Both the position numbers and the translations under genes were made by a program. The notes beneath the pieces were generated by a model. That model worked only from the letters and a program-made list of their open reading frames with translations. It did not search any database and had not been told where the DNA came from. From positions 1-5,301 of the forward strand of contig JADGQN010000341.1 in the NCBI GenBank assembly GCA_017881765.1: a DNA stretch of 5,301 nucleotides, in the 5' to 3' direction. Shown one piece after another: positions 1 to 5,151 of the stretch. The number at the start of each line of letters is the position of its first letter. Position 1 is the stretch's first letter. The stretch comes from Syntrophobacterales bacterium. Its GTDB lineage: Bacteria > Desulfobacterota > Syntrophorhabdia > Syntrophorhabdales > WCHB1-27.

Positions 1-2
1 TT

Positions 3-188
3 GGTGAGCTAGTGGAAAATCTGGTTCAGCGATTTGGTCCTCCGATGACCAAGGCGCTCCTTGACCTTAACGGCGATGTGGATATGGAAATTCGCGTTGT
101 GTTAAATCGTGAAACATATATAACGGAGGACCGCAAGAAAGCTGTGTTGTGGGACGGGGACACAGTGGCTTTCAGGGGTGCATCCTGA
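3..188 (+). CDS. MoaD/ThiS-like ubiquitin-fold protein, C-terminal part (start lies outside the window)
   Basis: An open frame enters from the left edge and runs 61 codons to a TGA at 186-188. The translation has the layout of the MoaD/ThiS beta-grasp family. It opens with a helix of the type ELVENLVQRFGP, has a central strand with the family's V-x-N core (IRVVLNRE, residues 30-37), and closes with the late WDGDTVAF motif (50-57), which matches the usual 'L-x-D-G-D-x-V-A-F'. Family members carry sulfur as a C-terminal thiocarboxylate for molybdopterin/tungstopterin or thiamine synthesis, or for other sulfur transfer. This one ends in FRGAS, without the Gly-Gly tail and several residues early, so sulfur carriage cannot be assumed. 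In anaerobes such genes often sit beside aldehyde ferredoxin oxidoreductases; the upstream gene is not visible, so that link is only a possibility. The family call rests on pattern; the missing N-terminus limits certainty. Confidence 0.62.
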   Translation, partial: GELVENLVQRFGPPMTKALLDLNGDVDMEIRVVLNRETYITEDRKKAVLWDGDTVAFRGAS

Positions 189-281
189 GGGTGAGTGATG
201 CGGCCAGTCTGACCGCGCACGACCGACGGGAGAACAGATGAAGAGAAGCTTTAATCTCTCAGAAGAAAACTGGAAGGTCAC

Positions 282-935
282 ATGGATGTAATTGATGCCA
301 TCAATGAAAGGAGGAGTATCCGGAGGTTCAAGCCGGACCCGGTACCAAGGGAGAAGATCGAGGAAATCGTGAGTCTTGCCATTCGAGCCCCTTCTGCCAT
401 CAACCTGCAGCCATGCGAGTTTACCGTGGTCATAGGTGAAGAGAAGGCGAGGTTGAGCCGACGGCTGCTCAAGGCTTACAAGGAGAGAAACATCTCGTGC
501 AGTCCGGGGAACGTGAAACCGCTCTCGAAGAGGTTCACCTCGCGGGGCGTGGAGTCTTTCGAAGGTATGAAACCCTATCTCGACGAGATGGGATACGGTT
601 TCAACCAATACATCAATGAAGGCAGCTGCAACTTTTATGGAGCGCCTCTTGCCATCATCATCTGCCTCGACAACGCATTCTCGAAAGCCAGGCTCGTAGA
701 TATCGGGGCAGCGCTCGGATACCTGCTGCTGGCAGTGCACAGCCTTGGATTGTGGACCTGTCCCATCGGTCTCATCACGGCCTACGAGGACGACGTGAAA
801 GATGTGCTCAGTATTGCTGAAAATAAGGAAGTCGTGATCGGCGTTGCCCTGGGATATCCGGACTGGGAAAGTCCCATAAATCGGTTCGCCTCGCCGAGAG
901 ATAGACTCGACGCCTTCGTGCGATGGATCGAATGA
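282..935 (+). CDS. Nitroreductase-family FMN oxidoreductase
   Basis: This 217-residue protein has the normal length and all the landmarks of the nitroreductase fold. Near the N-terminus is the FMN-phosphate-binding RRSIRRF (10-16). APSAINLQP (36-44) corresponds to the family's 'APSaxNxQPW', with Cys45 in place of the usual Trp. A helical AALGYLLLAVHSLGLWTCPIG stretch (143-163) and VVIGVALGYPD (184-194) form the core and flavin pocket. The family consists of cytoplasmic homodimers that use NAD(P)H through FMN to reduce nitroaromatics, quinones, enones or flavin substrates. The substrate cannot be read from the sequence. The insertion GFNQYINEGSCNFYGAP (106-122) and the tail NRFASPRDRLDAFVRW resemble the nitrobenzoate/nitrophenol-reductase-like branch. 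ATG 282 is the only in-frame start nearby and follows GGAAGG (272-277) by 4 nt, which is rather close. It lies 93 bp after the MoaD-like gene, so co-transcription is possible but not shown. Confidence 0.9.
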   Translation: MDVIDAINERRSIRRFKPDPVPREKIEEIVSLAIRAPSAINLQPCEFTVVIGEEKARLSRRLLKAYKERNISCSPGNVKPLSKRFTSRGVESFEGMKPYLDEMGYGFNQYINEGSCNFYGAPLAIIICLDNAFSKARLVDIGAALGYLLLAVHSLGLWTCPIGLITAYEDDVKDVLSIAENKEVVIGVALGYPDWESPINRFASPRDRLDAFVRWIE

Positions 936-960
936 GAAATCGATGGAAATCAGATGCTTT

Positions 961-987
961 TTGACAGCTAGAGAAGAGTCATATTAG
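961..987 (+). promoter_or_regulatory. Possible sigma-70-type promoter for the zinc-ribbon/CDF pair
   Basis: A perfect -35 hexamer TTGACA (961-966) is followed after 15 bp by TATTAG (982-987), which matches four of six -10 positions. The spacing is shorter than the ideal 17 bp. It lies in the 125-bp gap between the nitroreductase and the zinc-ribbon gene, in an AT-rich stretch, about 75 bp before the GTG start. The rest of the gap shows no clear operator or terminator. The call is from consensus matching only. Confidence 0.35.
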
Positions 988-1050
988 GAAAATTTTATTG
1001 ATATCAAGCTAAGGCGGAGCATAGAAGTTTAGCACAAGAATATATTAAGC

Positions 1051-1055
1051 GGAGG
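1051..1055 (+). promoter_or_regulatory. Ribosome binding site that supports the GTG start at 1061
   Basis: GGAGG lies 5 nt before GTG 1061. No other in-frame start has a comparable site: the next in-frame ATG, at residue 14, has no Shine-Dalgarno-like sequence at proper distance. This supports the GTG start of the small Cys-rich protein. Confidence 0.7.
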
Positions 1056-1060
1056 CTACA

Positions 1061-1282
1061 GTGCCGTTTGGTTTCAGAAAGGGAAAACGTTCAGCCGGAA
1101 TGAGTAGGCAAGGCAGATCCGAGAAGGGAATGGGAGGCTTTGGTCCCGAAGGACCTCCTGCCAATTGCATATGCCCTCAATGCGGCCTCGTCGTCCCCCA
1201 TGAGCCCGGCATCCCTTGTTTTCAAAAAAAATGTCCGCAGTGCGGCTCTTTTATGGCCCGTCAATTTCCTAAAATAGAATAG
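1061..1282 (+). CDS. Small Gly/Met-rich double zinc-knuckle (zinc-ribbon-like) protein
   Basis: This 73-residue protein has two parts. The first 35 residues are basic and rich in Gly, Ser and Met (for example GMGGFGPEGPP at 23-33) and probably flexible. The second half holds six Cys in the pattern C36-x-C38-x2-C41 and C53-x4-C58-x2-C61, with His47 and the phrase VPHEPGIPC between them. The two CPQCG knuckles (39-42 and 59-62) suggest a bound zinc or iron. I recognise this style from small, unnamed proteins of anaerobic Deltaproteobacteria that sit near NifX/NifB-like or Mrp-type metallocluster proteins and cation transporters; they are sometimes annotated as ferredoxins, although the Cys spacing is not that of a 2[4Fe-4S] ferredoxin. 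Only 20 bp separate it from the CDF gene, so the two are probably one transcript. A role in metal sensing, buffering or delivery to the transporter is inference. No biochemical function is known to me. Confidence 0.75.
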   Translation: MPFGFRKGKRSAGMSRQGRSEKGMGGFGPEGPPANCICPQCGLVVPHEPGIPCFQKKCPQCGSFMARQFPKIE

Positions 1283-1302
1283 CATGGTCTGCACGGTGAG
1301 CC

Positions 1303-2199
1303 GTGGAAAGCACGAATAGTCACATGGAGTCGCTCAAACGGGGTCAAAGAGTAGCCATAACCGCAACTATTGCCATACTCCTCCTTGCGGTTGCTAAATT
1401 TGTCACCGGCTATCTCTTTGACTCCAGAATCCTCATTGCAGACGCCTTTCACAGCGGCGTTGACGTGCTTGCTCTTTTTGCTTCCTGGTTTGGCCTCTGG
1501 CTCGCCTCCCGAAAGGAGAGCGCGAGATTTCCCTACGGGCTGTATAAAGCCGAAACCTTTGTTACCCTTGTCATCGGGGTTCTCGTCATATGGGCCGGTT
1601 TTGAAAACCTGGTTGAGGGTTACAGGAAGCTTTTTCTCCTGGCTCCTCACCGTGCATTCCCGGCGCTGCCGGTCCTGGTAAGCGGCGTATCAGTCTTCGT
1701 ATCGTATTTTGTAGCAAAGATTGAAAAAGAAACAGGCGCTTTCATTAATTCAGGAGCTCTTCAGGCTAATGCATCCGAGGCGTTTCTCGATATTGGCACC
1801 TCATCGGTCGTTCTCGCGGGCATTCTTTTGGCCCATGCAAAGATTCCCTATATCGAGGGTTCTATTGTGATGCTCATCGCCCTGCTCATTATCAGGCTCG
1901 GTCTGAAAAACGTATGGACGCCGATTCTGATCCTTCTTGATGCGAGCCTTGACCCGAAGCTGCAGGAAGAGATAGAGGAAAAGATATCCGCCGTTGCAGG
2001 CGTTAAGGGTGTGAGTGACGTGAAGATGCGCCAGTCCGGACCATTTAAAATGGTAGAATGTAACATCGCAACCGGTCCCTCGGTCTCCGTATATAAGGCG
2101 CATGAACTTGCGGATAAGATCGAAAATCTCATAGCAAGTGTCGGCATCACTCCCCGTGACTACATAATTAACATACCCGCAACCTCACCCCTGCTTTAG
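1303..2199 (+). CDS. Cation diffusion facilitator (CDF) family transporter with a variant metal site
   Basis: This 298-residue inner-membrane protein has the CDF layout. There are six predicted helices (about 17-38, 43-68, 86-105, 119-140, 152-178 and 184-204), then a cytoplasmic alpha/beta domain from about 215. Family signatures are ADAFHSGVD in helix 2 (47-54), FPYGLYKAET after it (76-85), and ILLDAS before the C-terminal domain. CDF proteins export Zn, Fe, Mn, Co or similar ions in exchange for protons. The transport site normally combines helix 2 (H or D)-x3-D with helix 5 (H or D)-x3-D. Here helix 2 has H50/D54, but helix 5 reads NASEAFLD, giving E159/D163. In the C-terminal domain His267 (KAHELADKIE) is kept, while the positions matching two other YiiP zinc-binding His look like Asn254 and Asn290. 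Substrate is therefore uncertain. The start is GTG 1303, with GGTGAG only 2 nt upstream; ATG 1324 (residue 8) is an alternative. It follows the zinc-ribbon gene by 20 bp. Confidence 0.9.
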   Translation: MESTNSHMESLKRGQRVAITATIAILLLAVAKFVTGYLFDSRILIADAFHSGVDVLALFASWFGLWLASRKESARFPYGLYKAETFVTLVIGVLVIWAGFENLVEGYRKLFLLAPHRAFPALPVLVSGVSVFVSYFVAKIEKETGAFINSGALQANASEAFLDIGTSSVVLAGILLAHAKIPYIEGSIVMLIALLIIRLGLKNVWTPILILLDASLDPKLQEEIEEKISAVAGVKGVSDVKMRQSGPFKMVECNIATGPSVSVYKAHELADKIENLIASVGITPRDYIINIPATSPLL

Positions 2200-2239
2200 T
2201 CGTTTGGTTCTATTCCTTCCTCATGGTTTTGGGTTTTTT

Positions 2240-2268
2240 GGTTTTCGGCCGCCGTCGGCCGCTCAACC
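2240..2268. repeat. Imperfect hairpin at the left edge of the IS element
   Basis: GGTT (2240-2243) pairs with AACC (2265-2268). Inside it CGGCCG (2246-2251) pairs with a second CGGCCG (2256-2261) across a 4-nt loop, with a small internal bulge between the two stems. It has no downstream T run on either strand, so it is not a typical intrinsic terminator. It may be a structured end of the IS or a target feature. Confidence 0.45.
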
Positions 2269-2277
2269 GTCTACACT

Positions 2278-2295
2278 ATAGGAACGAAGTCCTAT
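2278..2295. repeat. Short palindrome ATAGGA-N6-TCCTAT upstream of the accessory gene
   Basis: Six-base arms flank a 6-nt loop, ending 21 nt before ATG 2317. The arms recur to the right of istB: GTCCTATCT at 4940-4948 and TCCTATTAGGA at 5016-5026. They may be part of a transposase-binding repeat set, or of the 5' untranslated leader. Function is not established. Confidence 0.4.
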
Positions 2296-2316
2296 CTATC
2301 ATGAGGGGGTGGACGG

Positions 2317-2730
2317 ATGGTCAAGCAGTGCCTTTTCTGCGGGCGGTACTTTACCCCGGATTACCGTGTTAAGGAGAAACAGAAAGCATGTGCCCACGCT
2401 ACGTGCAGAACAGCACGGAAAAAGGCCGCGCAGAAAAGGTGGTGTAACCAAAACCCCGGCTACTTCCGGGGGCGCTACCCCGATGTAAAGGCCTGGCGGG
2501 AGAAGAGAAGGATGATACAAGACGAGATACCCCCTGGAAAGGCGCACGTAGAGCTTGTTCTTCGCATCACGGACAAGAAAAAAACGATGATACAAGACGA
2601 GATATCCCTGACAAAACCATACGTGGAGCTTGTGCTTCGCATCCCGGACAAGAGAGAAACGATGATACAAGACAAGATCAGGCTGCAAAGTATTGGGAGA
2701 AGGACGTTTGCAGCGTATGGATACGATTAA
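2317..2730 (+). CDS. IS21-associated small Cys-rich accessory protein with internal repeats
   Basis: This 137-residue protein has two parts. The basic N-terminal half holds a probable zinc knuckle, C5-x2-C8 and C25-x4-C30. A Lys/Arg-rich helix and an aromatic segment, NPGYFRGRYPDVKAWREKR (46-64), follow. This resembles small proteins often encoded just upstream of istA in Deltaproteobacterial IS21 elements; nucleic-acid binding is likely from its charge and knuckle. The second half is repetitive: MIQDEI starts at residues 66 and 91, and MIQDKI at 116, giving a 25-residue unit that includes VELVLRI and a DK dipeptide. The third unit breaks off into a basic tail (RRTFAAYGYD). ATG 2317 has a strong site (GGGGG 2305-2309, 7 nt away). 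The stop lies 69 bp before the preferred istA start. A direct role in transposition, target choice or regulation is inference. I know of no characterised homologue. Confidence 0.7.
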   Translation: MVKQCLFCGRYFTPDYRVKEKQKACAHATCRTARKKAAQKRWCNQNPGYFRGRYPDVKAWREKRRMIQDEIPPGKAHVELVLRITDKKKTMIQDEISLTKPYVELVLRIPDKRETMIQDKIRLQSIGRRTFAAYGYD

Positions 2731-2750
2731 GACGCGATACAAGACGAGAT
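2512..2750 (+). repeat. 75-bp direct repeats inside the accessory gene, with a fourth core copy before istA
   Basis: Unit 1 (2512-2586) and unit 2 (2587-2661) are each exactly 75 bp and match at 61 of 75 positions by my count. Unit 3 begins at 2662 and diverges after its first 15-20 bases. The core GATACAAGACGAGAT occurs at 2514-2528 and 2589-2603, with one change at 2664-2678, and again, exactly, at 2736-2750, outside the accessory gene and in a different reading frame. The first three copies encode MIQD(E/K)I. The fourth lies across the longer alternative start of istA (2749). Confidence 0.8.
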
Positions 2751-2787
2751 GGACGAAGAGGCCCTTCTCCCCTATCCTTTTCAAAAA

Positions 2788-2794
2788 GGGGAGG
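2788..2794 (+). promoter_or_regulatory. Ribosome binding site that supports istA starting at 2800
   Basis: GGGGAGG lies 5 nt before ATG 2800. The longer start at ATG 2749 is preceded only by the repeat core (ACAAGACGAG) with no good Shine-Dalgarno sequence. The 17 residues gained by the long start (rich in Pro, Glu and Leu) do not look like the usual N-terminus of the family. Confidence 0.7.
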
Positions 2795-2799
2795 TTGCC

Positions 2800-4212
2800 A
2801 TGGATGAGTTTAAGGCATGCCAGGTGAAACACCTCTATGAGGTCGAAAAGCTTTCCATGCGCCAGATCGCCGAAGAGCTCCGCATGGGCGTACGGACCGT
2901 CTCCCATACCATCAGAGGCAAAGAACCACCCAAACGGGAGAAAAAGCCCACGCTCCTCGAGCCGTATCTCAGACTCATTGAAACGTGGTATAGAGAGCAC
3001 CGCCGGCTCCGGGCAACGCAGGTCTATAAGCGGCTCAAGGACTACGGGTACGAGGGAGGCTACACCACGGTGTCGATGGCCACCCGGGCCTTCCGCAAAC
3101 CCAGGCGCCGGGTCTACCATGAGCTCGAATTCCTGCCTGGCGAATGTGCTCAAGTTGATTGGATGGAGGCGACGCTCCCCTTCGGGAAAGTCTACGGGTT
3201 TGTCTTTATCCTGGCCTATTCCCGGTACCTCGTTGCGCAGTTCTATCCCCGCTCGTCGATGGAGTTCTTCTTAGACGGCCACATTAAAGCCTACAACGAG
3301 ATCAAGGGGGTGGCCCGCTGTAATTGGTATGACAACACCAGGCTCGTCATTATCCGAAGAAAACCGGAGCTCGCCCTGAATACCCAGTTTGTTGACTTCT
3401 CGTGCCACTTCCGCTTTTCCATCCATTGCTGCAACCCGGGCAAAGCCAACGAAAAAGGGCGCGTGGAACGCGTTATACAGGATATCCGAAATTTCGTCGA
3501 GACCCATGACTTCACCGACCTCGCGGACCTCAACAGAAAAGTAGACGCGTGGCGTAAGGAAAGGAATGAACGGATCCACCGGGCCACGGATACATCCCCC
3601 GCGTCCGCCCTCGCCGACGAATCGCTCCTTGGCCTGCCGGCCCTTCCGTATAGCCCGTACCGGGTGATCCCGGCGACCGTGGGCAAGACCGCCTTCGTCG
3701 AGTTCGACACGAACCGCTATTCGGTCCCGACCGACTGTGCGAGCCGTCAGACAACGATCTTCGCCTACCCCGACCACTTGGAGGTCATCGTGGAGGGCAC
3801 GAAGCGGGCCCACCACGTGCGCTCCTTCGGACGGAACCAGAAGATCGAGCATCCTGCCCACCGGGAGACGCTCCTTGAGCGAACGCCCCACGGCAAGTAT
3901 GAGCGGATCCTCAAGCTCATGTGCCATATGGGCAGCGAGATCGGCACGTTCATCAACCGGGCGGAGGCCGAAGGAGAGGATCCCTTCCGGAGCGCGCATG
4001 GCCTTTTCCGTTTGCTCAAGAGTTCCTCGAAAGAACTCCTCCTCTCGGCGGTACGGGAGGCAAATAGCCTCAACATCGTAAGACTCGGCTTCATCGAGAG
4101 TCTTCTTCTCCCCCGTGGCAGGGAAGATGCCGCGGTCTATCCCCAGCATACGCACCTGCTCGACATCACCTATCCAGAAAGGGAGCTTGCCGACTATGAT
4201 GACCTTACCTGA
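2800..4212 (+). CDS. istA: IS21-family transposase IstA
   Basis: From ATG 2800 the protein has 470 residues, within the usual IstA range. A helix-turn-helix of the resolvase/Hin type covers about 16-38 (EKLSMRQIAEELRMGVRTVS). A second DNA-binding region follows up to about 105. The integrase-type catalytic core runs from about 113 to 260. Its DDE residues are D120 in GECAQVDWMEA, D178 in NWYDNTRLV, and E223 in NEKGRVERVIQ, with 44 residues between D178 and E223. After the core comes the typical Mu-transposase-like beta-barrel segment with NRYSVP (305-310). IstA binds the element's ends and cuts and joins DNA; it works with IstB, encoded directly downstream with a 17-bp overlap that suggests translational coupling. 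An upstream start at ATG 2749 would add 17 residues but has a weaker ribosome site. No frameshift or stop interrupts the frame, so it may be active. Confidence 0.93.
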   Translation: MDEFKACQVKHLYEVEKLSMRQIAEELRMGVRTVSHTIRGKEPPKREKKPTLLEPYLRLIETWYREHRRLRATQVYKRLKDYGYEGGYTTVSMATRAFRKPRRRVYHELEFLPGECAQVDWMEATLPFGKVYGFVFILAYSRYLVAQFYPRSSMEFFLDGHIKAYNEIKGVARCNWYDNTRLVIIRRKPELALNTQFVDFSCHFRFSIHCCNPGKANEKGRVERVIQDIRNFVETHDFTDLADLNRKVDAWRKERNERIHRATDTSPASALADESLLGLPALPYSPYRVIPATVGKTAFVEFDTNRYSVPTDCASRQTTIFAYPDHLEVIVEGTKRAHHVRSFGRNQKIEHPAHRETLLERTPHGKYERILKLMCHMGSEIGTFINRAEAEGEDPFRSAHGLFRLLKSSSKELLLSAVREANSLNIVRLGFIESLLLPRGREDAAVYPQHTHLLDITYPERELADYDDLT

Positions 4213-4885
4213 ACTGTGGAAGCACTTCACGTGGTTATCCGACCCTGAGAGCTACACCAAGGAAGAGCGTCTGCTCCTCGTCCGGTTCCTCGCGGAGGAA
4301 TACCGCCTGCGGGAACAGAAGAAACGGGAGCACCTCCTGCGCATGTCGGGGATCAAAAGGGTGAAACTCCTTACCGACTTCGACTGGACCTTCAACCCGA
4401 AGATACCACGGGAGAAGCTCATGGAGTTCATGGCCACCGACTGGCTGAAGAAGCCGTGCAATCTCATCCTGGTCGGCCCTCCCGGGGTGGGGAAGTCGCA
4501 TGTCGCGAGTGCCCTCTGCTTTGACGCGGTGACGAAGGGGAACCAGACGGTTTTTCTCACCCTCTTCGATCTCACCGCCAGGCTCACGAAGGCGAAAAGC
4601 GTCTACAGCCTCATCGATCACTACGCCAGGGTGCCCGTGCTCTGCCTTGATGAGGTGGGCTACGCGCTGCCCTCCCGCGAGCACGCCGACTACCTCTTCC
4701 AGATCATCACGAAAAGGGCGGAGATCGCAACAACCCTCGTGACCACGAATCTCGTTCCCTCTCAGTGGGGGAAGGTGTTCGATTCGGTGACGGCATCCGC
4801 CATCCTTGACCGGCTTACCCTGAACGGCACCTTCCTCACCTTTGACGGGAGGTCCTACCGGAACAGGAAAGGCGAAGGTTCATGA
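4196..4885 (+). CDS. istB: IS21-family transposition helper ATPase IstB
   Basis: The protein has 229 residues from ATG 4196 (a second ATG follows at 4199). The longer frame back to 4115 lies wholly within istA and gives no family-like sequence, so it was not used. Upstream, AAGGGAG (4179-4185) is a plausible ribosome site inside istA. The helical N-terminal domain covers about 1-75. The AAA+ core has Walker A GPPGVGKS (94-101), Walker B VLCLDEVGY (148-156, D152/E153), a sensor-like TTN (183-185) and the conserved SAILDRL (201-207) with Arg206. IstB forms ATP-dependent oligomers on DNA, selects and bends the target, and stimulates IstA. The tail (GRSYRNRKGEGS) is slightly longer than many, which stop soon after SYR. 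A degraded repeat of this C-terminal coding region lies about 165 bp downstream. All motifs are present, so the protein is probably functional. Confidence 0.93.
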   Translation: MMTLPELWKHFTWLSDPESYTKEERLLLVRFLAEEYRLREQKKREHLLRMSGIKRVKLLTDFDWTFNPKIPREKLMEFMATDWLKKPCNLILVGPPGVGKSHVASALCFDAVTKGNQTVFLTLFDLTARLTKAKSVYSLIDHYARVPVLCLDEVGYALPSREHADYLFQIITKRAEIATTLVTTNLVPSQWGKVFDSVTASAILDRLTLNGTFLTFDGRSYRNRKGEGS

Positions 4886-4898
4886 CGCCAGGAATGGC

Positions 4899-4960
4899 GA
4901 TCCATCAAAACAGCAGGGAAGATCCCGGTCTACCCTGTGGTCCTATCTGATGCCGAGCTG
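4899..4960 (+). repeat. Right-end repeat, copy A (next to intact istB)
   Basis: Two blocks recur further downstream. The first (4899-4920, ending CAGCAGGGAA) matches 5061-5081 with one indel. The second (4927-4960, beginning GGTCTACCCTG and ending GATGCCGAGCTG) matches 5118-5151 at 29 of 34 positions. In copy A they are 6 nt apart. Together with the matching istB tails, the blocks are colinear in both copies. Confidence 0.75.
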
Positions 4961-4993
4961 TCTGAGAGGTCGCGACGCCAATAGCACCCGTAT

Positions 4994-5024
4994 GACCGGC
5001 ACCTTGGAGGGGAGGTCCTATTAG
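4994..5024 (+). pseudogene. istB: Degraded remnant of a second istB C-terminus
   Basis: The ten codons before the TAG at 5022-5024 read M-TGTLEGRSY, which aligns with NGTF-LTF-DGRSY at the end of the intact istB once a 9-bp in-frame gap is allowed. At DNA level, 4994-5005 matches 4822-4833 at 11 of 12 positions, and GGGAGGTCCTA is identical at 4847-4857 and 5010-5020. No Walker or other upstream istB sequence is present, so this is only the tail. It is best seen as the scar of another IS21 copy or of a local duplication. Confidence 0.55.
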
Positions 5025-5060
5025 GAGAAAGACGACGAAGCACCTGACCTGACGCGTAGT

Positions 5061-5151
5061 GATTGATCAAACATCAGGGAAAAGTTCTGCTCTCGGGATG
5101 AACCCTGTAAAGGGTGAGGTCTACCCTGGTGTCGTATTTGATGCCGTGCTG
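5061..5151 (+). repeat. Right-end repeat, copy B (diverged)
   Basis: This repeats the two blocks of copy A in the same order and orientation, but with a 36-nt rather than 6-nt spacer. The spacer holds the small inverted repeat ACCCT-GTAA-AGGGT (5102-5115). The four codon-level differences between the two longer blocks, read in the open frame, are all amino-acid changes. That argues against a conserved protein and for a DNA element. Confidence 0.7.

Larger units (their letters stand above)
2200..2316. other. Intergenic left flank of the IS21 element
   Basis: These 117 bp lie between the CDF stop and the first IS gene. They contain a G/T-rich run (2225-2248), a hairpin (2240-2268), a short palindrome (2278-2295) and a good ribosome binding site (GAGGGGG, 2303-2309) before ATG 2317. 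No hairpin followed by a T run was found, so no clear terminator for the CDF gene is visible. The left tip of the IS probably lies here, but I could not match it to a right-hand inverted repeat. Confidence 0.5.
2269..4960 (+). mobile_element. IS21-family insertion sequence with accessory gene (ends approximate)
   Basis: The element is defined by an adjacent istA/istB pair in the usual order with the usual short overlap, preceded by a small Cys-rich accessory gene in the same direction. IS21 elements move by a DDE transposase (IstA) assisted by the AAA+ protein IstB. All three frames are open and key residues are present, so the coding part appears complete. The limits given here are the outermost positions of a motif seen on both sides (2269-2303 and 4927-4960). 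No terminal inverted repeat or target duplication was identified, so the true ends could lie tens of bases further out, and the right end could reach about 5190. Confidence 0.7.

Noticed and set aside
200..216. GCGG...CCGC hairpin between the MoaD-like gene and the nitroreductase
   Set aside because: The stem is only 4 bp before a mismatch and no T run follows; not a credible terminator.
102..740. 212-codon open frame on the minus strand opposite the nitroreductase
   Set aside because: It is antisense to a well-supported flavoprotein gene and has no recognisable motifs.
2512..2750. CRISPR-like array
   Set aside because: The repeats sit inside an open reading frame, the 'spacers' are themselves similar to each other, and no cas genes are present.
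2749..2799. N-terminal extension of istA from ATG 2749
   Set aside because: It has no good ribosome site and lies on the repeat core, while ATG 2800 has GGGGAGG at ideal spacing and a family-like N-terminus. It remains a possible alternative.
2299..3153. 284-codon open frame on the minus strand opposite the accessory gene and the start of istA
   Set aside because: Its repeated VLYHRF phrases are simply the reverse reading of the 75-bp direct repeat; no family features.
3271..4230. 319-codon open frame on the minus strand opposite istA
   Set aside because: It lies fully antisense to a transposase with clear DDE motifs, has no recognisable domain, and is explained by the GC-rich codon use of istA.
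4842..5024. 60-codon frame starting inside istB
   Set aside because: Its first third is an out-of-frame reading of istB. Only the last ten codons are meaningful, as a remnant of an istB tail.
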